A stretch of DNA of 64,000 nucleotides. It comes from Venturia oleaginea. Its lineage: Eukaryota > Ascomycota > Dothideomycetes > Venturiales > Venturiaceae. Below are positions 1-11,908 of the stretch, in pieces. The position numbers were made by a program, and so were the translations under genes. How positions within the stretch are numbered: position 1 is the stretch's first letter; the number at the start of each line of letters is the position of its first letter. The stretch lies in the NCBI GenBank assembly GCA_013176395.1, contig JABMLP010000035.1, forward strand, positions 1-64,000. Direction: 5' to 3'. The notes under the pieces were generated by a model that saw only the letters and a program-made list of their open reading frames with translations, was not told the DNA's origin and did no database searches.

Positions 1-340
1 TGTCTCGTTGAGTGGAAGGGAAATACCGCTTATCGAGTTGGAACCTTGATAAGGAAAAAATGCACGTTCGATGTATCTAAGCTGGTGAGGAGAAGGATCA
101 GACTTGGTTGAATCTCAACATGTATCGAGTAGTTATCTTTCGTACAAGCGATTCTCTTCCCCTCTCGAACGCTTGTCTATCACGACGACCAACGAATATT
201 AACCAATATTTCATAGTATAAAACAATTCAATGAGTTTTACGTATGCCACTTGACGCTCAGGAAATATATCCTTATTACATGAGACCTTCCCTGGGACAA
301 TAACAATCACTATATTCCCTTATATATTCTACTCTATTAT
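1..340. other. AT-rich flank, no gene seen
   Basis: No convincing coding sequence on either strand. The stretch is AT-rich and runs into the LTR that starts at 341. Its identity is unknown; it may be the far flank of that retroelement. Confidence 0.4.
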
Positions 341-574
341 CGTCACGAGGCGGGTTCGGGTGTTAGGAGGATGGAGCAGCAGCAGGAACAGGTATCATTC
401 AACAGGCTATATACGAACTGGCAGGCAAACCAACAGGCAGGTTTGACGACAGGACGTAGCTCAACGAGCTATGAATTGGTTGAAGCCACGCAGGCTTTAA
501 AACCTTTCCTCGGCAGAACTACGGTTCTGCCTTGATCACGTACCGTGGGGCCACCCAACGGCGGGAAGGACTAA

Positions 575-2398
575 ACGTAATCCACCATCGAGCGGTACAC
601 ACCACCGAGTGGTACACAATTTCGTATCCTCATCAATTACTCTATTATGCACCGATAAATCTCTCATTTTTAAATATTCCTATCTATATTTCTGACAGTT
701 GATTGCATTGGTCACCACTGCGACAAATAAAACAAGTAATTACAATGTTCTCCTCTTCATTTGGTGGTTCTTCCTCAATATAAGGCTCTTGATCAACCTG
801 GTTACTGCTGATAACCGAAGCTTCTTTAGAAAGTTCAAGTAAGCTTGAGCCCTCTGCAACAGTTAAAGCGCTTGATTGACTAATATATCTCCTTTTAGTT
901 GCCTCTTTCGCTTCTGCCTCTCATTTGTAGCCCTTAATTTCTCATTTTCCGCAGCTAGTAAAGCGGCGCCTTGCATCGCGATCTGGCAGCCCTTGACAAG
1001 CTGATTAAGGGCCTGATCTGTTGGTGTTGGTGGACTTTTGAACGTCTCTTAAGATAGCCTTTGATTGTAGCTACCTGCAGCTCTAACTGGGTTAGATTCT
1101 GAGGTGTTTCTGGTTGCCATTGCTCTTGGTTTGCGGCCAAGGGCGCTGTAGGGGTAGATGGCCTAATCTGGATGGTTGAAAGTACCTGATCTGGATCAAA
1201 AGGTACGAGACCGGCAGCAGTAAAGCTGCGTTGAATATTGCTTAGTGTGAGGGCACTAATTCGAGCAATTTTAAAGGCGTGAAGTAACTCAATTTTGTCG
1301 ATATGATTTGTGCCAAGCCTCATATATTCCGAGACTTGGTGGCCGTAGGTACGCTTAAGGACCGAAAAACACCAATATCGAGAGGTTGAAGAAGATGTGA
1401 TGAATGCGGTGGCATACAAAGAGTAATAATCATCCGGTCTGCACAAAATTGATCAAATTCTGGCGTTGCGTGGCTGCCGTGGCCATCCAGAATTAGTAGT
1501 CGATAACTACCAACCTTTCTTGCAGCTGTATTTGGCTCGAAAACCTCTTTTAACCAATGTAATCCAAGCTTGTCATTAGTCCATCCATTTGTACTCAAAG
1601 CGATTGTCCAATCAGGCGTTAGATTGTTGTTTTCGTACCAAGATGATATATGTACCTTGCCTTTGAAGATCACCATCGGCGGGAGGCTCCAACCCAGCGC
1701 ATTGATCGATTCGATTGCCGTAACCCATTCGCGATCGCCAGGCTGTAATTGAGGTGGTCTGCCACGCCTATCTGAGGCAGTAACTACCCGTGAGGTACTT
1801 GCAAGGCCCATTGCAAAGCCAGTTTCGTCGAAGTTGTAGATATCGTTATTGAGGATGCCGTATTTAGCGATTGTGTTTTGTACAAGCCGAAACCAGGCCC
1901 CAATAAGGGCTGGATCTTCGCATCTTGCCCTTTGATTATCGTAGCCGCGTGAATATCGCGATTTGAGGCTAGGGCGGCGGTTGATGTATCGCTGAGGCCA
2001 ATTGACACCGATTTTGCAATCTAAGCCTACACGCTGCTCGAGTACGATTTTTGCCGCATCGCGTACCCCAGTAACGGTCAATGGATAACCTCTAGTATCC
2101 AATGCTCAACGACCTCCTCTTCCGTATTCGTAAGCTTTTGGCAATTTGGGCGCGAATCGACGCGTGAAGCGTGTCCGCGAAGGCGGGAGGCAAGGGAAGT
2201 AAATGGGACAGAATAGGCATCAGCGGCCTTTCGAATACTTGGAAAATGGCCTTTCAAATAAGCGTCATGAGCAAGGAGTAGTTGACCCTCTTTCTGGGCC
2301 TTTGTATTGACTAGTTGTGGTGGCATTGTGGGTTAATCGATGAGGATACGAAAATGTGTACCGCTCGGTGGTGTGTACCGCTCGATGGTGGATTACGT
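575..2398 (-). mobile_element. Fot/pogo-like DNA transposon, copy C
   Basis: About 64-bp terminal inverted repeats, starting ACGTAATCCACC, are visible at 575-638 and 2335-2398 with roughly three mismatches. Each end carries two head-to-tail copies of a unit of about 19 bp containing GTACCGCTCG. The right end is followed by TA; on the left a TA lies one base further out, as expected for the TA target of Fot/pogo elements. The decayed transposase gene runs on the minus strand inside. The sister LTR at 14275-14530 lacks the insertion, which fixes both ends. Confidence 0.9.
690..2326 (-). pseudogene. Fot/pogo-like DDE transposase, frameshifted (copy C)
   Basis: Transposase of the pogo/Fot group (HTH-psq and CENP-B type DNA binding, then a DDE-1 nuclease), which would cut and paste the surrounding element. 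The start MPPQLVNTKAQKEGQ at 2326 leads into the helix-turn-helix. A frameshift near 2100 leads to the catalytic part with visible acids in YNFDETGF, LILDGHGSH and LLQPLDIGVF. A second frameshift near 1380 leads to the C-terminal part (FSVLKRTYGHQVSEY), and a third near 1030 leads to a lysine-rich tail ending around 690 in a CxxC-like remnant. All three catalytic aspartates are kept, so the gene was lost through indels rather than active-site change. It cannot make a full transposase now. Confidence 0.85.
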
Positions 2399-2420
2399 TA
2401 TCCGCGTTCGTACCGTGACA

Positions 2421-2601
2421 GTTGGATGATAAGAAATTATTGCTAGGACTGATAATTGAGGTGTGGACTAGATGTGATAGTGAAGAAAATGGGGGCTGGG
2501 GGCAAGGCCTGCTTATAGGTCTTGCTGTGGCCCGTGTACTGTGGCGCCTTGTTAGGTGCTTGGACACTGTGGTTGTTCCAGTAGCCTAGCAAGCCGTCAC
2601 A
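2421..2601 (-). repeat. LTR of family A, truncated
   Basis: On the minus strand it begins TGTGACGGCTTGCTAGG at 2601 and matches the first about 150 bases of the LTR at 13411-13610. Its 3' end diverges and abuts the family B LTR at 2420. No retrotransposon coding sequence remains beside it. Confidence 0.75.
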
Positions 2602-4370
2602 ATTAATCTGAAAATGAAATCGGTTAGACGACAATTGAATTGGGAGATACATCGGACGGCTAGGATCTAGTGAGCCTCCAAAGAACCTGAGCAAGGGAAG
2701 GTACTTAAGGTAAAGTACTTCCAGACTGATATTTCCCTTACCCCAAACCCGCGGACCAGAACAAGAGAACACAGGTGTCAAGAAGGTCTTGGCAAAATCA
2801 ACTGTGTTGAGAAACGAGTTCCTCGTAACAATTCTCCGCCATTAAATCCCTACATATAAACTAACTCAAATTAACTTCACGCGCTCTCCGTAGTAGGTAA
2901 TAATAGAGTAGTTTAACTAACCAGATCGCCAGCTCGCTGGTGGAATTAAAGCCGAGATCCCGGGAGAGTTAGAGAGTATTTTAGTTAGTTACGGGATCTG
3001 GAGTGGTTGAAAAGGGGACTTAACTATTAGAAGCAACCTAGGAACAACAACCAACCCCGATATCATGAAAATTAGGCATTAGTCTTTGGGAACGTCCGAT
3101 TGCTCTATTATGGAAGAGACTCTTCTTTCATTTACACAGTACTAAAAGATTATACATTCATTCACACAGCATTGAACGAGAACTAGCCAACAATTAGCTG
3201 CGGTTAAGCGAGGAAGGTTAACATCAATCCGGACTCATATTACCACGCTAAACACGGAGGGGGGGGGGGGGAATACCACCCTTCTACTCTCTAGATACAT
3301 GATTACAAGGAATGTGTCTTGTGTATTCCCAGATCCATCGATAAGGATCATGCGTAGGAGAAGGATGTCCTCAGCAAAGAGAATCCCAGTGGCGCGAGGA
3401 GAGCAAGAATTAGTAAAGATAGGTAATATCACCACTTATACTGCGTTAACTACTCTTACGCCTCACTAACCACTATCTTCAGGTAAGATTTCCATATTCC
3501 TTCCTTACGAGAGGCGTGTCCAATTTACGTCACCACATCACATCTGTTTCCCCACGTCTTTCTCCCTCATAATAGAGAGAAGCCGACACCGCGCCCATGG
3601 ACTCTGATGTTACTTTGCCGCGTGAGTGAACAAGACCTGGAGGGTACATAAATTTGTACGCGAGAGTCCGTGGCGAAAAGACAATCACATGACTAGACCA
3701 CGAAAAAACTTCAAAATTGAACTAGCGAGTATCTAAGAGGAAAAGAGGTATAAAACACATCCTCTTATCCACAAATTCTAAGACCTCAAGATGATAACAT
3801 AGATATTAGGAGCATGCAAGTACTATCTAGTTTCTCGTCCTCAGTCCTTCAACGAGTTGACGTGGGTAATACGGAGGAAGAGGGTAGCTAGAGGAAAGTA
3901 AAATAGGAAAGGGGATGAAGCGGAATCCTTGTGAGTTGGAGCAGGTGATAATGAGTATCGCTATCTCCCACACTGCGTCTAGTTTCAATTGCTCCTCTTA
4001 TCACGATCATCACCACTCCTTATTTTCTGCCCAAACACATCATCTCAAATCTCGCTAAAAAACGACACCGCCATATGTAAGTCGGGAGTATGAGGATTTC
4101 TTGGAATAGGATAATACCTTACTGAAACTGCGAAATACATCCATCTCTGGAGAGAAGTGAGCGTCTTCTAAAGAGAAGTGAGCATCTCAATTGGTTCCTA
4201 CACACATTCACCCCGTACCCATACCCTACTTAAACCATGCTCATCCTCATTCATCATAACCAAAAGTCCCGTCATCTTGAATGATAGACAACGCCAGGCT
4301 TGGTGCATGACAGCCCTTGTGCGCGACACGCGCCCACCCATATCATCACCACATCCCACACCACTCCCAC
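2602..4370. other. Gene-free stretch upstream of the bzz1 3' end
   Basis: No gene recognised. It holds a run of 12 or more G at about 3259-3271 and many short stop-rich reading frames on both strands. Short ORFs around 4178-4661 are shadows of the bzz1 last exon or low-complexity proline/histidine/serine stretches. The first few hundred bases may be old retroelement sequence. Confidence 0.4.
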
Positions 4371-6867
4371 TCAAGCATCACCAATATAACTCGCAGGCAC
4401 ACTCCTCACAACACCACCCCTCTCCACATCCGCCCACCCATCCCCCTCATCAGCCTTAACAAGCACAAATCTTTCGCCTTCCTTCATATCATGTTCCGCG
4501 TCACTTCTAGCCTCATAATCATAAAGCGCCTCCACATACTTCAATCTCTTTGCGCCCCTCTTCGGTGCAACAGCCGGACCTTTCTTCTTTGCGTTCGCTG
4601 CGGCCGAGGAGGCCGTGTGCGCAGAAGAGTTCGAGTACGTGCTCGGTGGTCTCGCTGCTGAAGATGGGTGGAGCTCAACGTAAGCCGTTGGTACAAGACC
4701 TGTGCCTGACGAGCCGCGGACTTTGAGCCAACCCGAGCCATCTATTTGTCATATTAGCAAACCCATATTTTCCGCTTCTCTTCAACGAGGCAAATGGGAG
4801 AGTGCACTCATACCATCTTCCTCAACAACCATAACCTCGACACCATCGCTAACCGTAATCTCCCCCTCAGAGTTAGCCTGATACGCATACAGCATCTTCC
4901 CCTTCTGCTCTCCCGAATCTCCATTCGCCCCATCGCCAGGCTCTGATGTAACATATTGCTGCGGTGGCGGCGCAACAAGTCTGTTCCTCCTCGCACCACC
5001 CAGTATCGAACTTGATTTCCTCGGAACAGAGCTCTCCTCTTCAGGTGTCCTATCTGTAAGCGTCGTGCCACTAACACTTCTTTGCGCTGTAGCTGAGTAC
5101 CCACTCGAAAGCGTATTCATAGTATCACTACGACTCAAATCCGACGTGCCTCCATTGCTTTCAGCACCACCATTGGCCGCTACTGTTTTGAATTTGGTAG
5201 CTTCTTGTCGCTCAACTTTCAATTTCTTCTTCTCTTCTTTGGTCTGTTCGCCTGGACAATCCGCCGCGCACTTCATCTCGCATTTGGAGTGACAAGTAAA
5301 TCCGCAGTCTCGACAATTGAAGCCCTTCGCATTGATGCCCCAGATTCTTTCGCCGCAGTAATCGCAGTTTGTCGGTATCTTGAAAGTTTCGGATTTGAAA
5401 TTGTGGTTTCGCGCGCCGATTGAGACATCACCCACTGCGGAGGTGATTGTCGATATCTCTACCTCAGCTGTCACTTTCTGCCGTGACGTCTCGTGAAGAG
5501 ATGTTTGTATATCAAAGAGGGCGCGCACAATTTCGACCTCATCTCTTTTATCGCGGCCTTCCCGGACATTGATGCGGACACGTTTAGCACCTTCAACTTC
5601 ACGCTTCTTCATATCTTCATCCCGTTTCAGTTGGGCTAGTTGGGATTTGCTTTTTGTTAGTACGTTCCGCAGAAAGTTCTTCGCTGCCTCGTCTGCTGCT
5701 AGTGTGTCATCATCCAGCCACACAGGACTTGCTTCAAAGACCATTTGTGCAGGCTCTTGCCAATTCGCTATGTTGTGTCGCGCAAACATCATAGAGTCCA
5801 GGGTAGGTTTATTTCGAGGTATCTCGGCTGCCAGATGATCGATTAATTCCATGCTACGCTTCAATGTTCCTTTTTCAATTGTGGCTGCTAGCGACCAGAT
5901 ACCGTTGAGGGAGGATACACGAGTTTCGTTGAGATCTTGCATGCTGTCGAGTAGTTCGGGTATATAGCCGTGGTAATATCGTTCTTTCTGCTTGTTCGTG
6001 ACATTGATGCTTATGATGTATGTGTTCTGTGCCTGGTTAGTCCTGATCCCGCGTACGAAGTCTTCAATCCCACCTTCACGTTGTGCATCTCTGACATCTG
6101 CTGAGCATATGCAGCCTGCGCCTTCTGCTTGCCAAAATCTCCGTCCATCTTCTTCCTGCGATTCTCCACCTCTTGACACACGCTGTCATATTTGCTTTTC
6201 ATCTTCCGGAGATCACCATATGAATTGTCCCTCTCTTTCTCCAATTTGACGGCATAATCCGAGTGAAGCTTCCGTAATTCCTCATATCGAAATGCGAGCT
6301 GTTTGAGGGGTTCGGCGAGGTTTGTGACCAGTGCCGCGGAGAACTTGTCGTGCTCTGCAGCTCGTTGTTCGAGGGTGGTGAGTTGGGTAGTCCATGTTGA
6401 CATAGATGCACTTTTCGATCACAATGAGTCTCTTGTCTTCTTCAATATCCTGAAGAGTATGCGCACCTTTCCAGAGAGCCCGGAGTCACCACCGGAGTCT
6501 CTCCCACGCTCAGCGCACTCGCTTTCTTTGTCTTCTTCTCAAAGTATTTTCGCGCCAGAGCCGATAACCTTCCGGCATATTCTTTCTCTATGACGCTTCG
6601 TTCGCGGTAAAATTGTTGTATGTCGTCCAGCCATGCGATGCCTCCTGACACCTATACAATGCGCAGTCAGCCTCCCGCATACAGCGCATGGCTTCCGAGG
6701 GTTGGATTATGGAGAGCGAGGTGTTGGAATCACGTACCCAAGCGTTGACAGGTTTGAAGCCATCCTATAGTTACGTGTCAGCCTAACATGATATTATTCC
6801 GTAGACTTGATATCGGGCATACCTTCAGTTCCGCACCAAAACTGGGAGCGAGATCTACGTCTGCCAT
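4371..6867 (-). CDS. bzz1: Bzz1-like F-BAR/C1/SH3 protein
   Basis: Actin-patch adaptor that links curved plasma membrane to the WASP/Arp2/3 machinery during endocytosis (family knowledge). Six exons splice in frame: 6823-6867, 6738-6764, 6467-6651, 6074-6410, 4814-6032 and 4371-4741, giving 727 residues. The start MADVDLAPSFGAELK resembles the family N-terminus. An F-BAR domain fills about residues 10-280 (WLDDIQQFYRERSVIEKEYA, QKERYYHGYIPELLDSMQ). A C1 zinc finger follows with its Cys/His pattern in NCDYCGERIWG and CHSKCEMKC. Two SH3 domains end the protein (GKMLYAYQANSEGEITV and YVEALYDYEARSDAEHDM); the last intron falls inside the first SH3. Intron sites are consensus, and the summed length is a multiple of three. 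It is divergent from dbp5. Confidence 0.93.
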
Positions 6868-7501
6868 GATTGGGGATTTGTGTTTTCTCTATGTACATTT
6901 GGCAGCGGGAGCAGTACAGGCGGAGACATGAGTTGTCCCAATATATGACGCGGCAGTTGTGACAGTTGTATGCTTGTTCCAGGGCACGAGCCAGTGAACC
7001 GGAATTACGAAGGCAAGAGAGTTGAGGCACGATGAGGCTCAAAACTGGGATCTATATTTGCTACAGAATGAAGGCTTTGGTGTGTATTCTCTCATTAAAT
7101 ATCCGGGAAGGATTGAATTATACCGTCAATACCGAAGATGTAATTTATGTTGTAAAATATAAATCCCAAGTCACAACAGTCTTCCCAAAGCAGAGTGGTG
7201 GGGCGCTTGGCAAAATGAGGGACAAGACCGGGACAGCTCCAAAGTTCAAATGAAGTTCTTCCAAACACAACAGCCACAGCAACTCGGCCGCGGCGAGAGG
7301 AATTTTCTGCAGCCAAGTCTGTACTTTTAGGGATACCTTCTTCTTCGCCTTTGTGTTGCTCGTATCAATCCTTTCAGCTAGGTCGCCGCCCGCTTACACG
7401 ACTGCCTGTGCCTGAAATCATCGTCACATCAATAAAATACATCGCTCACTCTATTGTTTTCACCAACCACACACGAACATCTTCACATTACTACAGATAT
7501 C
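6868..7501. promoter_or_regulatory. Shared upstream region of bzz1 and dbp5
   Basis: 634 bases between two divergently transcribed start codons, so both promoters should lie here. A CT-rich, CA-rich stretch (7440-7500) directly precedes the dbp5 ATG, as is common at fungal transcription starts. No specific factor site is claimed. Confidence 0.5.
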
Positions 7502-9128
7502 ATGTCCGACTCTCCAGCTCCCGCAGAGACAGCTGCTCCATCGCTCGCCAGCAGGATCACACGCGACGAGCCCGCTGCCGCAACAGAAGAATCGACTACG
7601 CCCTCCACCAAAACCGAACCCGTCGAGACCGCACCCGCTGAGACTCACAAAACAGAGGTGGCTGACGGTGGAACCGATGGCGCGCCTACCGAGCTCAATG
7701 GATCTGAGCTGCGCGATGAGCCCGAGTTTGAAGTCGAGGTCAAGCTCATCGACATGCAGGGAGACCCAAACAGCCCACTCTACTCCATCAAACGCTTCGA
7801 AGACCTCAACTTGTAAGCGAGTATACGGAAGTTGTCAAGCCATTCATGCTAACTCCACCCAGGCCGGAGGCAGCTCTCAAGGGCATCTTCACCATGAACT
7901 TCCGCAAGCCTTCAAAGATCCAGGAACGTGCTCTACCACTGCTTCTCCGCGACCCACCGCAAAATTTGATCGGACAGTCACAATCAGGCACTGGAAAGAC
8001 TGCTGCATTCGTTCTCAACATGCTCAGTCGCGTCGACCTCAACGTTAACAAGCCTCAAGCACTCGTCCTCGCACCTTCTCGTGAGCTTGCCCGACAAATC
8101 GAGGGCGTCGTACGCACCATGGGTCAATACATGACAGGCCTCAACGTGGCCGCTGCTGTACCAGACCCGACTCGCCGTGGACCAATGGAGGCACACATCA
8201 TCGTTGGCACACCAGGCACGGTGACGGATATGATCCGCCGACGGACGCTAGACTCGCGAGGGATCAAAGTCCTGGTCCTTGACGAGGCAGACAATATGCT
8301 CGACCAACAAGGCCTGGGAGACCAATGCAAGCGTGTCAAGACCATGCTGCCGAAAGATGTGCAGACCACCCTCTTCTCCGCCACCTTCCCAGAGGACGTC
8401 CTTCACTTTGCTCAAATCTTCGCTCCAAACTCGAATATGATCACCCTCAAGACTGACGAGCTTACTGTCGAGGGCATCGCACAATACTTCTTCGACTGTG
8501 ACTCGGAGGAGTCCAAATATGAAACACTTGTCCAGTTCTACAGTCTTCTTTCAATTAACTCGTCCATCATTTTCGTCAAGGTATGTCTTGCGCTCACGTA
8601 ATCATGTCAATGAAACTAATATTTTCACAGAAGCGAGAAACTGCTGCAGAGATTGAGCGTCGCATGACAGCCGATGGACACCAGGTCGCTCATCTCTCTG
8701 GTGCCCTCGAGGGCAAGGATCGTGACAACGTCATCGACAAGTTCCGAAGTGGTGCCGCCAAGGTGCTTATTACAACGAACGTCCTCGCTCGTGGTATTGA
8801 CGTTCAGACTGTTACCGCCGTCGTCAACTATGATATCCCAGAAAAGCGCCGTGGGGAGGCCGACCCAGAGACCTACCTCCACCGAATCGGTCGTACTGGA
8901 CGTTTCGGGAAAGTTGGTGTCGCCATTAGCTTCGTCTCGGACCGTGAAGGATGGCAAATGCTTCAAGTCATTTCAGCCGCGCTCTCGTGTAAGATCTTAC
9001 CCTTGCCTGTTGGTGATTGGGATGAAGTCGAGGCAACCCTTAAGAAGACCATGAAGAGTTCGAGAGCAGGCAAGACGACGAGGGAGATGCAGGGTAGCGA
9101 GATGGCGCTGGATGGTGCTGCTGCCTGA
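7502..9128 (+). CDS. dbp5: DEAD-box ATP-dependent RNA helicase Dbp5
   Basis: Dbp5 (DDX19) remodels mRNPs at the cytoplasmic face of the nuclear pore and acts in mRNA export and translation termination. Three exons, 7502-7812, 7863-8580 and 8631-9128, join in frame to 508 residues. Visible motifs in order: the Q-motif region ([16 protein letters not shown]), motif I SQSGTGKT, motif Ia PSRELARQ, motif II DEAD, motif III SAT, motif IV region (SSIIFVK), then RGID and HRIGRTGR. The Dbp5-type N-terminal extension ([21 protein letters not shown]) precedes the core. ATG 7502 (MSDSPAP) is chosen; the frame is open further upstream but only without ATG. Confidence 0.95.
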
Positions 9129-9204
9129 AGTGGCTATACAGCCCATGATGGCCATTGTAGCGAGAACAGGACGACGCGAATGAAGTAAATTACTGAAGGA
9201 GTCC

Positions 9205-9642
9205 TTATAGGCGGCATTCATTGGAGCATGTGAACCAGCTCCTCGGGATTTGATTGATTGATTTGATGAAAATGGTGGAATATACCCACAGCAGCAGCGA
9301 AATTATGCGCAATTGATGAGCAGGAATGCAACAGTAAATCAAAAACTTGTAGCGATTAGGAAGGGATGATTTCGGGTCTGGAATGGCTTCGATGGTTCGG
9401 TATAGATGGTCTTTATCTCGCACGACGCGAATGATCAAGAAAATGTTTTGAGGACTTGATTCTATGTGTCCTAGTCCCGTGATGGTCGTGATGTGCCCCA
9501 CTGTGATTTCATATTCTTCCACAGTCTCAAACCTCACCTGCTTTTCATCCCAACAATATCTTACTCGTCTCGAAATCGCTTCTCTTTTCGCCGTATCTCA
9601 AATGGGGCATTGGAGATCACCGCGGTCGTCAACAGTGCTCAT
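9205..9642 (-). pseudogene. Possible small decayed gene behind dbp5
   Basis: An ATG at 9642 opens a frame (MSTVDDRGDLQCPI) that hits TGA after 14 codons, then stays open for over 120 codons to 9205 (RRVRYCWDEKQVRFETVEEY and so on). The amino-acid make-up downstream of the stop looks protein-like, but I do not recognise a family. It could equally be a chance frame in the dbp5 3' flank or contain an undetected intron. Confidence 0.25.
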
Positions 9643-9722
9643 CTCTAAAGCAGTAGCATAATGATAAGCCGAGGAAGCCTCTAACAAGTCAACCTGCTGG
9701 ACAGAAATCATAGCGTCGTGCT

Positions 9723-11908
9723 ATGTTGGTCACGCGAGGCGACGGTCAACAACTGGCGATCTCTCGAGAAGCACAGGAAGAATTCGAACCCACCCCCGCG
9801 AGAGATCTTTGCGACCACTGCAGAACTCAATTGTTCAACTTGAGCTTCTACTCCAAAGTGGAACGGCTTTGGTCCCGCAGCAGAAAGCCAGGCGAGGAGA
9901 TTACAAAGTATGAAATACTCACAAGCGAGCTGTTGAAGGCCTATCAGCGAGGGAAATGTTCGTGGTGCTCGAAGTTGACGATTCTGATATATGCAGTGTG
10001 GGTGAACAGCATGGATTTGGACCGATTTGAAAAAGCCCTGCAACATCTACGCTCTGATTCTTTACAGAAGGTCGCGATCGTTTTTGGTTTTGACTTGTCA
10101 TCCTCGATTGGCACTTTTGAGGCGGTTCTTTCGTGCGATGAAAAGAAACTGAACAGGACGCGTATGAAATATTTACTTGGAACCAGTGCCATGGGTGGGT
10201 CTCCGTAATTGGCTTGAGCACAGCAGTAATGCTAATGCAGACAGACGTTGGTAATCTGCCCATCTTTCCGAAGGTCGATGACAAATTTGATATGTCCTCT
10301 CAGCAGTGCTTTGCTGGCATCAATGGTTTCCTGCATCAATGTTGGACGAACCACCAGCAGCCACTCGGATACTCTTCACAAATGTTGGCAGGGAAGCAGT
10401 ATCCCTCTCGATTAATCCGACTTGATCCACTTGTCAGCCCTCGCATTGTTCTAGCCGAGGAGTGTGATCTCAACGGCAGACATGTCACTCTTAGCTATGA
10501 TTGGGGTCAGGGCCAAAGCTGTATTCTGACCCAGTCTGCATGCGATGAGAAATCTTCTGGCCTTGACGTAAAATTGCTCCCGACTACTATCCGTCATGCC
10601 ATCCTCGTCACACAGAATCTGGGGTTCCGATATCTATGTGTGGACGCTCTGTATGTTTACATGTTTACTTTCCCTCTTGCCATGCTGTTGTTGCCTGTAA
10701 AACTACGAAATTTTGAGGTCAAGAACTTCTTGTAATCTACTTACAGGCCACAGATGTATTATCCATGTCGACAAAGAGAGTGAAATTTCAAAGATGCATG
10801 CAATCTACCAAAACTCCTCCCTTACCATTGTTGCAGCTTGCGCCGATTCTGCTTGGGATGGCATACTCAAAATGTCGCAGCCAATCAAATATCACGAAGA
10901 AGAGATAGCATGCTCTTTTGAAGTACCTATCGCTCTCCCGAATCAGGGCTCCGTAAACATATATTTTCGTCCAATATACGACTATGCACCAGCACATGAT
11001 ACCATTCACAAAAGAGCTTGGACGTTGCAGGAGCATGTTATGTGTCAGCACCTGGTCATCTTCTCCGAGCATGGTGTGGAATTGATTTGTAGAGACTAAC
11101 AACAGACTATTACGTCAAAGGCCGAATATGGCCCTTACGCCAGTATACACGGTCTCGCTCAAACGATCACATTTGGCTTTGCTGGCTCTCCCAGAAAACA
11201 TTTGTTTGCTTTGCGTGAGAGTTATAGCCGCCGCTTTCTGTCCGATGGGAATGACAAGCTCTTAGCTATATCAGCTCTTGCTCGTCACATGAGTACCCGC
11301 TTCAAGGGACGATATCTCGCTGGACTTTGGGAGCAAGACCTTGTGGCAACTTTAGGCTGGTATGTGTGCTCAGGACCAAGCGCAAATCGTGAACCACGAG
11401 TCAGGGTTTATACTCGACCCCTGGAATACCGCGCGCCCTCCTGGAGCTAGGCGTCTGTCTATGACAGAATATCACAATGTTCGGTCTCAATGATGGCGAT
11501 GAAGTCTTCGCCAACTGCAGGGCTGGCGACTGCAAGGTGACATTATCGTCAACTGAAAATTCTTTTGGTGCAGTTGTTGGAGGCATTTTGGAGCTGATCG
11601 GTCGATATCAGGGAACCGAGATCGAGAAAGCCGTGGAACACCATAGCGAGTCGTCGTACCATCTCTTTGGTAACCACAATGCCTGTTACATCTATCTCGA
11701 CGCCGAAGAACCCGAGTTGGATTATTCTGGAGTGATGTTTGTGGGTATCAGTTTGAATCCGCCAGATGGACCTTCTTGGTCAGGTCATGTTGGTGGATTA
11801 ATTCTGTGTGCTGCTGGAGATGCCTGTCATCGACGCGTTGGCGTCTTTGACAAGATAAACCCTTCCTTTTTTGATGGCTGTACGGAAGGAAAGTTCACCA
11901 TTATTTAG
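9723..11908 (+). pseudogene. HET-domain (heterokaryon incompatibility) protein, decayed
   Basis: HET proteins take part in non-self recognition between fungal strains and can trigger cell death. Exons 9723-10194 and 10245-10650, then from 10754 onward, are joined by introns with good borders. The HET core shows HVTLSYDWGQ, LPTTIRHAILVTQNLGFRYL, VDAL-CIIHVD, YQNSSLTIVAACAD and KRAWTLQEHV. An in-frame TAA lies at 11097-11099. The same frame then continues with the usual family tail (YLAGLWEQDL, YRAPSWS) to a TAG at 11448-11450 exactly where the family has tryptophan (SWSWASV). A frameshift near 11460-11477 leads to a final open frame ending at 11908. The two stops and the shift argue for a dead gene rather than introns. 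Confidence 0.8.

Larger units (their letters stand above)
341..2420 (-). repeat. LTR of family B, split by a Fot-like transposon
   Basis: The two pieces 341-573 and 2399-2420 together match the solo LTR at 14275-14530 in reverse orientation almost base for base. On the minus strand it begins TGTCACGGTACG at 2420 and ends CCTCGTGACG at 341, so the terminal CA has decayed to CG. The flanking five bases (attat and gttgg) do not match, so there is no target-site duplication and this copy is probably a recombination product. The DNA transposon at 575-2398 sits inside it. Confidence 0.8.

Noticed and set aside
3259..3271. Poly-G tract as a structural element
   Set aside because: A single homopolymer run without a second G-run set nearby; could be sequencing slippage.
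11083..11110. An intron covering the TAA in the HET gene
   Set aside because: The only GT..AG pairs spanning the stop would give introns of 17-33 nt, below the size of every other intron here.
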